Shown here piece by piece: positions 35,377 to 49,200 of a DNA stretch of 64,000 nt; within the stretch, counting starts at the first letter, position 1; each line of letters opens with the position of its first letter. Where the stretch lies: assembly GCA_036873135.1 (NCBI GenBank), contig JAPTYO010000010.1, positions 3,262,634-3,326,633 on the forward strand. Reading direction: 5' to 3'. The notes under the pieces were generated by a model, which ran no database searches, was not told where the DNA came from, and saw only the letters and a program-made list of their open reading frames with translations. The translations under genes and the position numbers were made by a program. The DNA is from Clarkia xantiana subsp. parviflora (taxonomy: Eukaryota > Streptophyta > Magnoliopsida > Myrtales > Onagraceae).

Positions 35377-36005
35377 GGGTTAATATTAAAAAAACTGTCC
35401 ATATGGTACAATGGGAGCAAGAATTTCCAGCAACATTTGGAACATTTCGTTTTTGAGCAGAAGAGCCATTTTCAAGTGGTCTTCGATCAATATCGATTAC
35501 GTATTGTTTACCCTATGTTAAAATTAGGTGTCTGAAGTTTTAAATGTTAAACTTTAGTGTCCAAGATTTCAAATTTGTTAAAATGTGGTGTCTCTGTGTG
35601 ATTACTTTAGAGAAGTCAATTCCGACGAAACCGTCTATCAAATTCGAGCTCCCATACACATTCCCTTCCCGTCAATTGCCGGGATCGTCACCTAAGAAGT
35701 TGGCCACATCCGTGCAAATAAATCTCGCTCTGTTGTCCTTGGAAAATGACTCCCACTCTCCTATAAACTTTCTTTTTTAATGTTCAATTTTTTAGTGGAA
35801 TTTGACGATTTTTTGAAAAAGTAAAGAGTGATGGATTAGGAGTGGGTGGGTTGATAAAAATGATTGAATGGAGGTAAAAAGACGCGCATATACACCAAAT
35901 TTCAATAAAAATAAAACTTGGGACAGTCCATTTTAACATTTCAAACTTCATAAACCTAATTTGAACATAAAGTAAACCTTGGACAGTTTTTTAAGTTATT
36001 AACCC
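35377..36005. mobile_element. Mutator-like non-autonomous element with perfect 9-bp TSD
   Basis: Ends GGGTTAATA and TATTAACCC, with arms that include TTAAAAAAACTGTCCA and its inverted partner GGACAGTTTTTTAAG. The 9-bp sequence ATTTAATTA flanks it exactly (35368-35376 and 36006-36014). It sits between the 3' ends of two convergent genes. The core (about 35600-35770) is less AT-rich than the arms and holds a 78-residue ORF without a recognised domain. It may be acquired host sequence. Confidence 0.85.
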
Positions 36006-36258
36006 ATTTAATTATCTTCTCCTCAGCTAGCTCAATACAACTTATATTATTATTGCCTTATATCAATGCTGCTTTTGAGGAGGTTGGTTTCATCAACTTA
36101 ACTAAATATATTTATTTGAAATTCTGTACATCCATCTTCTTCTTTTTCTAATAATACATACATCTTCTACATTCAAACTGCTCTGATTTAAACAATCATT
36201 TCATTCGCCTAATCAATCAATCAATAATGTTTGTTTCAATCACAAAGGGCGGGCATTA

Positions 36259-39200
36259 TCATTGGCGCTTCCGTTGGTACAGTGAATAACCAATGAGTGC
36301 AGACATCAGAAACGTCCATAATACCTGTGAGAGAGCAAGTATCAGCTATTCATTATTATTCAACAATAACACAGCCAGACAACTGCAGCAAATTGAACAT
36401 TAGTAACTTAAGGATACCGTGTTGATTGTATGCCATCTTTCAAGCCTTTTGATCCTGCTCTGCAAGTCCTCAATCATACCTTCAATTTGAGTAGCCCCTC
36501 CTCCACTTGGTGATGATTCTGATACTACTGAACAACAGCTTCCCTATTTCACACACACACACACACAATTTTATTATTCCTATTTTCTGCTACTGCTACC
36601 CTACTACTACTACTACTCATTTATTCTTTTCACCTGAGATTGTATCAGTTCCACAAGTTCTTGCAGTTTTCCAGCTTGCCGGGCATGAATCCCATTTGAA
36701 TTTCTTTCTGCTGCTGGTAATCTTTCCAATATTATTTGAAGATAGCTCTACATATACAATTAAAATAAACTTCTCTTTTTAGCTATAGTGAAACCAGCAG
36801 AGACTCTATATATATATATAATATTCAACAAACCTTGGTTGTGTATGACCCGTCCAGTTTCAGCTTCGAACCAGCAGCTGCTACAGCATCCTTATCAATT
36901 CCTTTGATCTGTAGATAAGGACTCGGAACGTCTTGCAGGTGATCAACTTCAATCAGAATCTGTAACAATGACAATGACAAAGACTAAGAATAGATACAAA
37001 GATTCACTAGCTAAGCACAAAAAAAGATTAAATGCCAACAAATAATATAAGACCTTTCCGTCTTGATATATGAAAGCTGAAGCTTCAATATATGCCACAG
37101 CTTGATACCTGATGATGATACATACAGCAAAATGGTTTGTGTCAAAAACATGTGCGGAACTAAACAGAACATCAATCTCCCAGACCAATAATATAAGAAC
37201 CAAAGCATCCACTTTCAGCAATTTGATAGGCTTAGTCATTTAAAAAAAAACTGTACTCTGATTACTGAAATTATATTCTCGAAGCAATCAAGGTCTTGCT
37301 TGAGGCATACTTTCTTTATTGCTAAGCCAATAGAGAATAATAGTTCTAATGTAACACTCAAAAATCAAAATCTGAGATACCTACAACCATTAACCCCATC
37401 TAGTGACTAGCATCATTTCCACCGCTTTCCCCATAGATATAAATGCAAATTAGACACGAAAACATTCAATGTCTCTGGGTTTGTGAAATATGAGGTAAGA
37501 TATCAGGAAGTCACTGGGGAAGGCTGGTGGTCTCCAGACCACATGGCCATATCAAACAAAAAGTAATGCATATCATAATGATTGTAAGGCACCTGATGAA
37601 TTACCATAATAATTTCTTAAAATAGCTAGAGAGTGGCTGGCAAGAATGACTTGCAACATATATTTAAACCAATGTGAGAGAATATGCTTTTCAAAAATGA
37701 AAATAACGAGGACTAAAAATCAAAAGCAAGCAAACACTGAGTAGACTATTGGAACTCATTCCTCCTTGAAATATGAGTATAGTATAGCACGAAATGATCT
37801 AGTTCTCAGAGCACATTTACCCGAGATTCAGAAGGCCTGCAACTGTAGTAATACTAATATCAAAATCCACCTTTGGCTGAATTATATAGTTCCCTTCCCT
37901 TATTGGCTGCCAAATGAGTAGTTCAGGTTAGATGTCAACAAAAGTACTAATCTGGGGGTATACAAATTGAACTTTTCCCTTTCCAGAGAGCACTAACCTC
38001 TCGAATTAGCAAGGCAAATCTTCCCTCACATATGCGAACTCTTATACAGTCACTCTCTTGCAAAAGCCCATTAGATGGAATACCAGGAAGCCTCAAATAT
38101 ATATCCGTGAAATTCTGAACAGAACTGCAAATTTTTGAAGTTTCGAGGATTTTTAAAATATCTTGGTATGTTACCTGCCACGAACAAAAGATTTTGGTTA
38201 TGAAAATATGAAGATGCCTGTTCCTAGAAGAAGTATTAAGAGGTTCTTACTTGCTTGTTGCTCTTCAAGACAAACAATGAACTCTCTGGAGAAAGCACGG
38301 GATCAAAGTCATTCCGGATTTTGAGCTGAACCGACAAAAACGAGCAGCTCAAAGTAAGAAGCATAATAGTCGCAAGATTTAAATTCTTAGTCGTATAAAT
38401 ATATAAAATTTTCAGAGAAAATCATGTCTGACTTAGTATTTATTCAAGGCATCACGATATACTAACATGTGCATGAACAAGATGTGGCTCAATGTACTGC
38501 TGGAACATTGGGAAAACGGTCATCATGATCTCATTTTGGGAGAAGAAACACCCGACTCTGCTTTTGTCTCTCTGGACTCGAGATATCAAATGTGAATGTA
38601 CACCACCAACCTATTTCAAGGAAGTACATATTATTGAGTACTAATTGACTAATGAAACTACAGATGCAGAAAAACTTTGATACTCTCAATGGAAAGCTGT
38701 TAATAAAATAAGGGATCATTCTTACAACAGCAATCCACAGGTCAAGTGCTTTCCTTATCTCAGGATGCAGTGCATATACACCTTCAAAAATAATCTGCTT
38801 AAATGAAACACAATGTGAGCGTATCGCACTTTTATAATATCAACACAAAGGTTGTGCCTGTTAAATCTTTAAGGATAAATGGAATGTTGGGGAAATAGTA
38901 ACTACTTACAATTAAAAGATTTTAACACAGTTTAGAAATATAAAAATGAAGCACTTTCATCCATCATTAAAACTGACAATTTCCAAATCCTGCATAAGTG
39001 TTAATTTTCGAATTTCTGTGAATGAAAAAAAAAAGATCCACAAGGGTTAGAAGGACGGACCACACCACAGTCTTCAGAAACTACAAGGTCCTTGAAACCA
39101 GTTCTAGCCCCAGTCTCCAAGTCAAATACTGGTACTTTTGTTTTGCGACCATGCCTTATGTCATTAATATTCTGCCAAAAAATCAAATTAGACCAAATGA

Positions 39201-42200
39201 TAAAGTAACAAAATCCACAGCGAAATCAAAATGTGTTACGATATGAAAAACTTTGAATAAAATCAAAACTGAACATCTTACTAAAAATTTATGAATTGCA
39301 GCAAACAAATAGCAGATACGATCACCACTGCATCATGAGACCGACTGACTAAAGGAACTTGCTGAGTCGACAAAATGTGATGAGGATAATCAGATGGAAA
39401 CCAGCAAACAGCTAAAACTAGGTGTAAACACTGAAATCTCTCAATGTGAGATCAAACAAATATATATTAAGAAAACCAGCCCAACCCCTTTTTTTTCAAG
39501 CCGTTTTACATTTGCCACCTCAATGAAATTAAACGGAACAGCAGATAAAGCCAACAGAGCAGAAAGAGGATCATTGACCTTAAGGTAGAAGGAAAAGATC
39601 AATCAATTCATGGGTTCAAATGACTGAAATTCAGAACAAGCAAAAACATACTTGCATGAGGGCTGAGATAAAGAATCGTGAGACGCTGAGAGACAAAAAA
39701 CACACGAGGGCTGAGAGACAAGAAGCAACTTTTAGTTGATGCAGTGCATACTACTAATTCAAGTAAATCACAAACTAGAGATACCATCCCAACTATAATT
39801 CAAGTAAATCACAAAATAACAATGCTGAGTTAGATGTATGTACTTTTCATACCTTCGAGATCAATTGCAGATCGATGGAGCCAAAATCATCATACTTAAA
39901 ATCTTTCATTTGTTCAGATCTATAATAACTTTCGAGCGATACCACCTCACAGCCAACTATATTTGCCATTTTATGAGCCAGACTAGTTTTTCCAGATCCA
40001 CTAGGGCCTCCTACAATGCAAGGAAACTGATCAGACTTCTTCAACCTGGAGCATAACCAAAGTCTATGCAAACACAAGATCAGACTATTAGAAAGTCTCT
40101 ACAACATTTCAATAGCATCTAAAATACAAAAAAATATGTGTTCACTCAAGCATCCATATGCATATACAATAGACAAATCAATTATCTCTACACTTAAAAC
40201 ATAAAAACATTACATATGCACATATAGCAAAAAAGTGATCTCAAAATTACAGAGTTGTGGCTTAATAAGTAGCAGTCTGTTTAGATTTTAAAAGAATTTC
40301 GTATTGATATCTCAATATTATTACATGACAATAAGATGCAACCACCTATGAGTCATGTACACGTGCTTGAGTAAAAAGCAGGAATTACCTATCCCAACTA
40401 TGACGGGTAAACCTTTATTCTCTAACAAGGCCTGCAAATGACAGATACTTTCAATTTTTTGTACATGCCAATAACAAGGATTTTGACCGAGAAAGACTTA
40501 ATTGACTAAACTATAGTCTTACCTGAATTGCCTGAACAGCGAGAAGCAATCCTCTATCCAGATCACATGAATCAGGCATTGGAGCCAGCTTTATGGTGTC
40601 CCTGAAAGATGAAGAATCTGCAGTTGCTTCATGAGAGAAGTTTTACTAAAGAACGACGAACCACTCTATTCATATGACAAGTCTCATAACAGAAATATGT
40701 GTCTCCACTTGAACTTACTTAAAGAAGATGTAGTAGAATCTGAAGGATCTGAAGAAATAAAGTGCCATGTTGCAACAACAGGTTCCATCTTAGATTTTGT
40801 TGGAGACCGAGTCCACGGCTGAGATAGATCCTCAAGTTGAGTAACAATATCAGGAGTAACCCGGATTGGCTTCGGCGCAACAATCGCCTTCTCTTGATTC
40901 CCAGCCTTAGACAAACTTGACAAAGGTGGAGGTGTGTTAAGGCGTGGTACACCTGCAATCAGATCAGATTTAACATAAAATAAGCAAAATTGGCTACAAT
41001 ATGACTAAAGAAAATAAGCTCGAACCTTTCCTTTCAAGAATCAGTTCCAAATATGATTTTGTGATCCATGGACCACTGATACCAATTCTTGATGCTTCAG
41101 CCCCAACTTCCTACATTATATAGTTAAATAATCAAAATTAGTTTACCCCTACACCCCTACTAATAGGCAAAAGGAGTAAATTAATCACACGTTCCCAATC
41201 ATAGCATGATACAGCAACCAAACAAAGAAAACATCATCTTGTGTATAACTTTAACATCAGTTTTAAGCATTCAAAAAGTCCCAAAATGCTGACAAGGAGA
41301 ATAATGATAGGAATACAAATAGAGAGTGTTACATACTGCAGACTGCAAGAGCAATTCAGAAAAGTCTTAATAGACGGGAAGCTGAAGTAAAGATTTCGTG
41401 TAGTATCAAAACAGAATGGCCCTATAATTGGAACTCTTCTCCGAGCATGTAGACGTACTCTTCTCATTTTCAAACCTCAACGAGAATATCATTTCCAGAA
41501 AATGATCAGCTTCAACACTTGGTTTAACGTTTAACCCATGACTACAAGGGTTCTACTAACAGTCAATTCTCTTCCACAAGAAATATTATGTCAGCTAAAA
41601 CATAAAAAATGTCCAAGTTATGGAGCAAAGACCAATTTACACTGTTCTCTTGCCAGTATTTAGGCAAAGTACATTAAACCTCGTCGTTGGAAAAACAAAA
41701 ACCAAAAATTGCTTATTGCATGACTATTTCTTCTCTTGGAGATTTGTCAAAAATATATATTTCCCTCCAACTATTGAGGTCAAACATCCAGGGAGCTAAA
41801 CCCCTAAACCATAATACTCATGGAACCTTCTATAGGAGTACCATATCTAGGATATTAGAAAGCACTCGAACTTCTGCTAATGGTCAATAAAACTTATTAG
41901 AAGTAAACAACTAGAAACAAAATCTAACGATAGAAATATGTTATATATGGAGAGTACATACTTTCCTGTTTGTTCCTCGCAAAACCATGAATGTCTCCCT
42001 CAACGAATCAATGGTTTCAAGTGACATAGACAAACTACCATCACTGTAACAAGTAGATGCCCTTTTATAACTGACAACAACAGTATAACCCAAAGCCAGC
42101 AAACCACCAAGTGTCATCCGCCCAACCTATTGCAGCATCAATTGATTGATGTCACGTCAAGGAGATATGGCTGGTATAATTTTCTTTATAGGATCCTACT

Positions 42201-45200
42201 TACCTCAAACTCTGCTTTAGGGCGGATAATGAAATTCTTGTCCACAATCCTCTGGTCACCAAGTGACAGATAGTATCTAATACCAGATTGCCGCACCTTT
42301 ATCCAGTCATTTATACGCGCTTCTTCGCTTGCTGATGGGGGCCTGAGATACATCTCTATAAAACTAGAAGTAGAAAATTACCATCAATAAAAAACCTAAG
42401 CTTCATTTCAACCACATATATACAGGCTGCCATGCGAACTTACTTCTCTATTTGGGCTTCACGTCCTTCAAAACCATAAGCAGACTGTACCTCTGCAGGC
42501 TGCCAAAATATTTGATCAAAGTGGATAAAAGCAATAGAGAAATGATGAGCTAACTCACAAGAGTTGTGATAATTAAAGTGGTTGCATCAAACAAATTAAA
42601 GTGGTTGCATCAAACAAATTTGAACTATAATGTAGAAACATACACAATAATAGATGTTATTTGCCTTTACCCACATATATTCAACTAGTCATTGACCCAC
42701 GTTGCGCGAGATTCTACTTAAACGGGTATATATGTTTTAGTAGTCATTGACTCACACTTTCCTCGGACATTTGTTTTTAAATTAATGTACTAAAAGAACA
42801 CATCTATCATATTCTAAACAATCCAATTACTTTAGGGTTCTTGGCAACAAAAAATAGTCTAAATACTGAAAACAGGTTAAGCAAGCTGATCACAAGAAAC
42901 TCCTGGTATCATGTTGATGCAATGCAACTACATTTTTCGTTCATAACCGTGCAACTATAGAATCCAGCCCACATCTTACCCTCCACTATAAAAATAAGAA
43001 AATAAAAAAACAGCGAACAAATATCAACTAAGTCAAGAAAGTATTTTCACTTGCTATAAGATAAGATATCAAGACAAGCTTCAAAAAAAACAAATTGTTT
43101 AGAAGTTTCCCTAGCATGAAACAGAGAGTAGCAAGACAAAGGAAGATGAAACTAAGAAATTAGCGCGATTGTTCTATTTACTAAAACAAAAGTGCATAGT
43201 CCACAAACCTCGTTTCTGCATTTCAATTTGTAGATGGCTTCTCTAAATGAGGATACAAAGCTATTGTTGATTCGTATCTGCATAAAACACCGAAAAGGTT
43301 GGCAACGTTTTGCAACAGCAGCCCTTGAAACAAACTATCTATAAAAGAACCAAGAAGGGGTAACCTGTGCATGATGAAGATCTGGTTCAATGTGCTTTCT
43401 GAACAGTGGAAAAATGCTGTCAATCAGATCATCCAATGAGCATGAATCTCCAATGTCATATTGAACCTTAGAAAGAAGGCTAAAATGCACACCACCAACC
43501 TGATTCAGTGATTATTGAATAAATATGATACACGATACAAACAAAAAAATGAATCATTAATGATATATGACATAGAGCCTAAGGATGTAGCAGACATAAT
43601 AATCCGTATTAGAGAGACACTCACCACAGCTACTCGAATGTCAAGCAAAGACCGCAATCTTGCATGCAAAGCATAGGTACCATCAACAATTACCTAAAAC
43701 AAAACTTGAACAAATCATAACCTACAGAGACTCTTTTTAGGACATAAAAGTCTCGGTGCCTATTTATCCAGGAGATACATATAAAAATTGTAGTATGTGC
43801 TTACCACACCAGATAAAGCACTCTTAACTGCTTTCGAACCGATACATCTTTTCTGTTGGAAATCAAACACCGGTACTGAAGTATCTTTACCATTTGTCAA
43901 ATCCTACATGCAACATAAAAAGTTGAATCAATAAGCAAACGACAGGAGCAATTTTCAAACTTCAAAATTGAGACATCTGCTGATACAAGGTGTGTCATGC
44001 AGAAAAAGCTGCAACGGCAGCTAATGCACATTCGACAAGATTTACGACGTCAGCAGGACATGAATGAGCAACTTAGAGCACTTGCAATGGGGGACAAAAG
44101 TAAGTTGTTTGCAAAATATCAAGAAGCACAACGCAAGGACATAGAGCGTGTATTTAGGGTGTTGCAAGCTCGATTTTCCATTATATTCCGCACGCATCTT
44201 TGAAACTTGGAAAAATAATGAGAGCATGCATCATATTGCATAATATGATTGTTGAGGATAAGAGAACAAGGTATGTTGGAAACTTTGCAAAGCTACCCGC
44301 ATAACATGTTGAATGTGGAATATCACCGCCAGAGTTAAGTGAGGAACCTAAATAATATCCAACTTTTATATAGACCGACACATCGACAACTACAAGAAGA
44401 CTTGATCGAAGATATTTGGTAATTTCATAATGCTCGTGCAAATTCGGTTTAAGTCTACAATGATTGATTAATTATGTAACTATATTAATTTAATTTACAA
44501 ATTAATACAATTAAATTTCATTTTTTTTAATATTACTAATGATTTAAATTATGTATTTTTTTAGATTTCATAGAAAACTACTTGAATAAATATTGATTTT
44601 TTATGCATAGTAAAATCAGTTAACTAGAAAATAAATTACAAGTTAATATTTTTAATATTGTATTAAAATTATGTGTGTCCAAAATAGTTTTGCCTATTGT
44701 GTCCAAAATGGCTTTGCCCATTGTGATTGCTTTGCACAAATTTTTTTTTTCTCTCTTCTATGACACATTGTTGATGTGGCGATGATGTGCGTGCAAATGG
44801 GAGCAATAACAACTTTGCCTATTGTGAATGCTCTAAACAACCACTTCCATTAGAGTGACAATTTCAATCAGATAAAGGCTGGTGTATCAAAATCAATTTC
44901 GAACAGGTTTAAGCAAATAAACAATAAAACAACATACACACCTGAAGATTCTGGACAAGTGTATCAAAATCAATTGAATCCAAGTCATTCCCTTCATCTA
45001 CACCAACTCGATAGTTCTCCATTGATATAATAGTGCAACCAATCACTGATGCCACCTTTTCTGTTAAGCTTCACAGATCAGTAAAGTTGCGCAAATTAGT
45101 GAACTTTAATTCAAACCTCAAAATAAGAATATTATATTTGGCAAATGTTGAACCTATATGCACTGTCTGCTGAATAAAAAAATAAGATGCACATGCACAA

Positions 45201-46283
45201 TATGTGACAAAGCGTACCTTGTTTTTCCAGAACCACTAGGACCTCCAATTCCTACAGTAACAAGACCCTCCTTCTTCTCCCTAAGTTCTTGAATAGATTT
45301 TACCAGTAGGTAGTACCCATGATCAAACGACTGCAAAAGAAGTCATTAGCACCCCAATAAACAGTTCTTTCCAAATGATAAACAAGTAATATTATAGTTA
45401 AGTCGATGAATGAACATATTCCACCCACTGAATGCTTCAAGTGAAAATGGGTTGTGTAAATACTTGACAAAATTGTGTAAAATGAGTACGGAAGATACAT
45501 TGCATGCTGACTTTAGTAGCTGCTCGTTTCAATGGAGGCAAACACAAGCACTAATTGAGTAATCGACGTCAAAGAAGAATATTATCAAGCAAAGTGAATA
45601 TGAGATGTTTTGATGGAAATATGTAGATACTAACATTGGGCAAAGGACGCCAGAAGAGCACAATATAATATCAGATCAGCATTAGGAACAGGCACATCAA
45701 CACTGCAGTATCCTAGTTTTTTGTCAAATATGGAATCTCCTCAAAATATTAAATTATTTCAAGCATGGGGCATCATTGAATGAAAGAACGGGGAAATAAA
45801 TACTTGTTAGTCAGTTACCGAGCAAGAAATAGATCAATTTTCTAGTCTCTCCTGTGACCAAACGTATGGACTAGTATATCCCTTCTCAATTAATTCACTT
45901 GGACATGGCAATTCATTTGTATTTCTGCACCCCTTTTACGTCCTCAACTAAGTTCCTCAGTCATCAACTAAGTGCATTATAATTTAACTGAAACATTTGA
46001 ACAAAGCAACACCTCTGGGGTGAACCAATTGAATGAGTAGGTTAAGATCCAGGACAAACAGAACTGTAAGTCCATTGTCAAACTAGAATTAAATAATTCT
46101 GCAAATTAGAGGTTTGCGCAGAGAAAACAGACGTTGAAATGGAGAGAAAAAGGAATCACACACCACATGGAGGGGAAGGGACTGGAGAATGGAGGATGAC
46201 GAAGAAGAAGAGGTAGAGGGCTGCTGTTGAAAGTAGTCTCTACCGCCTTCTTGGAACACCCTCTGGACAACTTCATCATCCAT
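36259..46283 (-). CDS. Tandem uridine-kinase-like/CYTH-like protein, C-terminally membrane-anchored
   Basis: Twenty-six exons on the minus strand encode 958 residues. In + coordinates they are: 46164-46283, 45218-45330, 44942-45068, 43805-43903, 43625-43693, 43365-43499, 43209-43277, 42444-42499, 42204-42363, 41962-42126, 41026-41110, 40719-40952, 40523-40617, 40389-40431, 39853-40010, 39061-39171, 38726-38794, 38467-38610, 38251-38325, 37998-38174, 37821-37906, 37054-37108, 36834-36959, 36634-36747, 36418-36543, 36259-36324. Every junction keeps frame. Module 1 has P-loop GGPSGSGKT (69-77), VPVFDF, VIVDGTYALHARLR, then a CYTH-like region. Module 2 repeats this: GGPSGSGKT (524-532), VPVFDLE, IIFEGVYALHPEIR, CYTH-like. 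The tail has a helical segment and a hydrophobic anchor before KRKRQ-like basic residues. Related TTM1/TTM2 proteins have one module and act as pyrophosphatases. The EXEXK tunnel motif of active CYTH enzymes is not evident. It resembles Arabidopsis At2g01460 (from memory). Confidence 0.9.
42684..42712 (-). mobile_element. Possible Helitron-like end in intron (weak)
   Basis: CTAGTCATTGACCCACGTTGCGCGAG resembles the minus-strand terminus at 14288 (CTAGTTAGTTCACCCGCGCG), but its hairpin is imperfect. A 22-bp direct duplication (AAAGTGGTTGCATCAAACAAA) lies just left of it at about 42575-42618. Both are inside the intron between exons at 43209 and 42499. Confidence 0.3.
43990..44420 (+). pseudogene. 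PIF/Harbinger transposase remnant inside an intron
   Basis: The plus strand reads KLFAKYQEAQRKDIERVFRV followed by LQARFSII, then, after a stop and a frame change, IMRACIILHNMIVEDKRTR. These are the C-terminal motifs of plant Harbinger (DDE_4) transposases. The residues before it (KKLQRQLMHIRQDLRRQQD) look like a coiled segment from the accessory ORF1 of such elements, implying an internal deletion that joined ORF1 to the end of ORF2. It lies antisense within intron 3 of the kinase/CYTH gene. The DDE catalytic core is absent. Confidence 0.75.
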
Positions 46284-49200
46284 CTCGTCCCGTTTCGATT
46301 GAAGCAACGCTGAAGAAAGCTGCACAATCAGAAGCTACCTCTGCAACTTCGTTTCCAACCTAAATCATGCGGAGTCTTTACAAGATCAAACCTCAAACTT
46401 TCCAATTGAATCAGGCAAGCAGAGAAGGAAGGGAAAAATATTATTATTACCTAGACAAGCAACGAATCAAACGCAATCAAAAGTTAAAACAAAAATATTT
46501 AAATTCATTTCATGAATAATTAATTATTCAAGCGACCAAAAAAAATTATTTTAATTTTTGGAAAACAGAACAGAACACCTAACTTTTTTTTGTAATATAC
46601 ATGTGAAGGCGCGTTCATAAACTATTTGGAATCTCGAATGTAACTTCTCAATCTGTCATTGATTTGATTTGACTAGTTAGGGCCTCATTTTAGTTCGAGC
46701 CCGTGTCAAATATAGTTACTCTGGTCTGTTAAGATCATGCTTAGCATATGTTTGGATCAGGTAAGTCTACTAAACAATTTAGTCCTGACCAATTAATAAT
46801 TTTTATTAATTAAGTATTAGATATATATGTTAGAAATAATGTTTTATTTATTCATAGTATATCTTATTATATTAATGAGCCTCCACAATGGTATTGCATA
46901 GTATTATGTGGGTTTAACATATTTTTTATGTAAAATGTATAAAAATATGTTACAATGATTTTACATAGTATTCCTTAAAAGTGGGACTCGCCTACTTTTA
47001 CGTAACGTATTCCTTAAAATTAAGGAATGCACTATGCCACTATGTATTATATAACCAATTTTTAATTATAAATTAATTCATTTTATAATTAATGATAATA
47101 TCTTATTGGTGGTTGTTTGAAAATTTAATAATAAAATATATTTAAGTAATACCGTTGCAAAGCAAATATTGTTTACGTGTGTTTTAACTTTACGTATTAC
47201 TTAAAGTGTACATAAATGTCTACGTGACACTTTAAAGAATACTATTTATGTAAAACCATTGTGGATGCACTCATGTATATATTCTCAATCTGTATCATAG
47301 TACAATCAAGTCAATTCAATACAATTTATCAGTTCATCGTGATATCAGAGTTACTGCTCCAACGAGCATAATTTTTTTCTAACGCGAGATCTGATCCATT
47401 AGTTCGTAGAGCTATTTAGTATCATCTCGCCTCAGCACTCCATCAATGTTGCACAAGTATGTCTATGTACTGCACCATCGCCTACAAGTTATCTCTGTTT
47501 ATGCATATACCTACATAGCTTTATTGGATGGCCGTAAAACGATTGTCGCCCTCACGGATTCATTCGTAACTCTTATAAATTCATTTGTATTCACTATTCT
47601 TCAATCAAATAAGTAGTATAATATTTAAATACAAAAAAAAAAAACAAAAGAATGTGTATTTCTTACTTTTCATTCATAGTGCATGGAATCAATCATGGCG
47701 TTACTTTATTATGAGAGAAAAGTATAGAGAATATGTACTTGTTTGATACAACTGTAAAATATATAATATATTTCGTAATAGATAAAACATCATTGTTTTG
47801 GCTATTTTAGATGACGTCCGTTAAATACGACTAAAGGAAAATGATATGGCTGATGGAAAGATGATGTGACAAATTAATAATTAATATTATTTTGAAAAGG
47901 TTTTAATTCTAAAAATAAATCTAAAAAATAGGGAAAATGTATATATATAATAAAACCTAGGGGAAAATATGAGATTTAAAAAAAAAAAATTAATGCAATA
48001 CATAATAATAATATATATGAAAAATAAAAAAAAAATGATTACAAAATCATCTAAAAATGGTAAAGAAATTCTAAAAAATGGTACAAAAATTATAACTATG
48101 AAAATAATAATAATAAAAATATATTAGCATAAAAGTTAGTATAGAAAACTAAAGCGCAATGAGAAAATAGTAAAAAAAAAAGAATAAATATGTACCAAAA
48201 AATGGAAATAAATTCTTAATATCCTAAAATAAATTTTAAATCTTAAAATAATAGAATTTTATTTAAAAAAATAATCCAAGGTTCCCTTTTATATCTATTT
48301 TTTTAAATAAAATTAAATATTTTTTCTTTTAAGAATTTCATTTTAATATTTTCACTATTGTTTATATTTTTTCTTTATTTATTTCTAAATTTTGAAGCTT
48401 TTTTAAATTTTGTAAATAAGAAAGTATTTTTAATTTTTGTTTTAAAATGAGTATGTTAAATTTAATAGTTTAATAAAAGATAACATTAAAAAAATCGGAT
48501 TTTTTAAGTTTTTTTCCCTATTGAAATAAATTATTACTCCTTTTAAAAATAGTGACTAATCATGTGCTTCCATCCATGTCAATAAACTTTGTGGAATCAA
48601 CAAAGTTAACATAAAATTCATAATTTTATCTAAAACCACTATTTTAAAACATGTTACATCTAAAACAAACGCTCGGAAACATGTTACATCTAAAATATTT
48701 TAAAAAAACATATTACGTCTTTTTCATACAATTCCCTTATTTTTACAGTTAAGAACCTACAAACAAACCCACTGTGTTGTTAATTGTTGTTCCAAATTTA
48801 AATTTTGATATTCAGTATCTCAACTATTAGATTTGTTAATCTTCATATTTTTTATCTTAAAATTGACGAGACAATTTTTTTTAAAAAAAATATCAAATAA
48901 GCATAAACTATGAGCAACAAGTTTGATACATTAGAAAAGTGGAAAACAACAATTTTCATTTTTTAAAACACTAATTTTAAAGTCAAAACAATGTTGTTAA
49001 ATGCAAATAGAGGGTCATGCGCCTTGCTACGTCTTAGGCACGCCTCATGTGTTACCCATGAATAAATTATTATTTTTCCTACCTATTACTTTCTTGCGTT
49101 AAATGATTATAATTTAAAGTTTAAAAAATAGACAAAATTATTAAAACATTAGGGTTTGGTCTTTAGTTTTTTTTTTCTACATCTCTTATTATTCTTTATC

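Noticed and set aside
35544..35780. 78-residue ORF inside the Mutator-like element
   Set aside because: No domain or splicing evidence; kept only as possible acquired sequence in a finding.
39394..39588. ORF in an intron of the kinase/CYTH gene
   Set aside because: Falls wholly in an intron and has no domain; flanking exons splice cleanly without it.
46284..46325. In-frame extension of the kinase/CYTH N-terminus
   Set aside because: The extension begins at a non-ATG codon, and the family start matches ATG at 46283.
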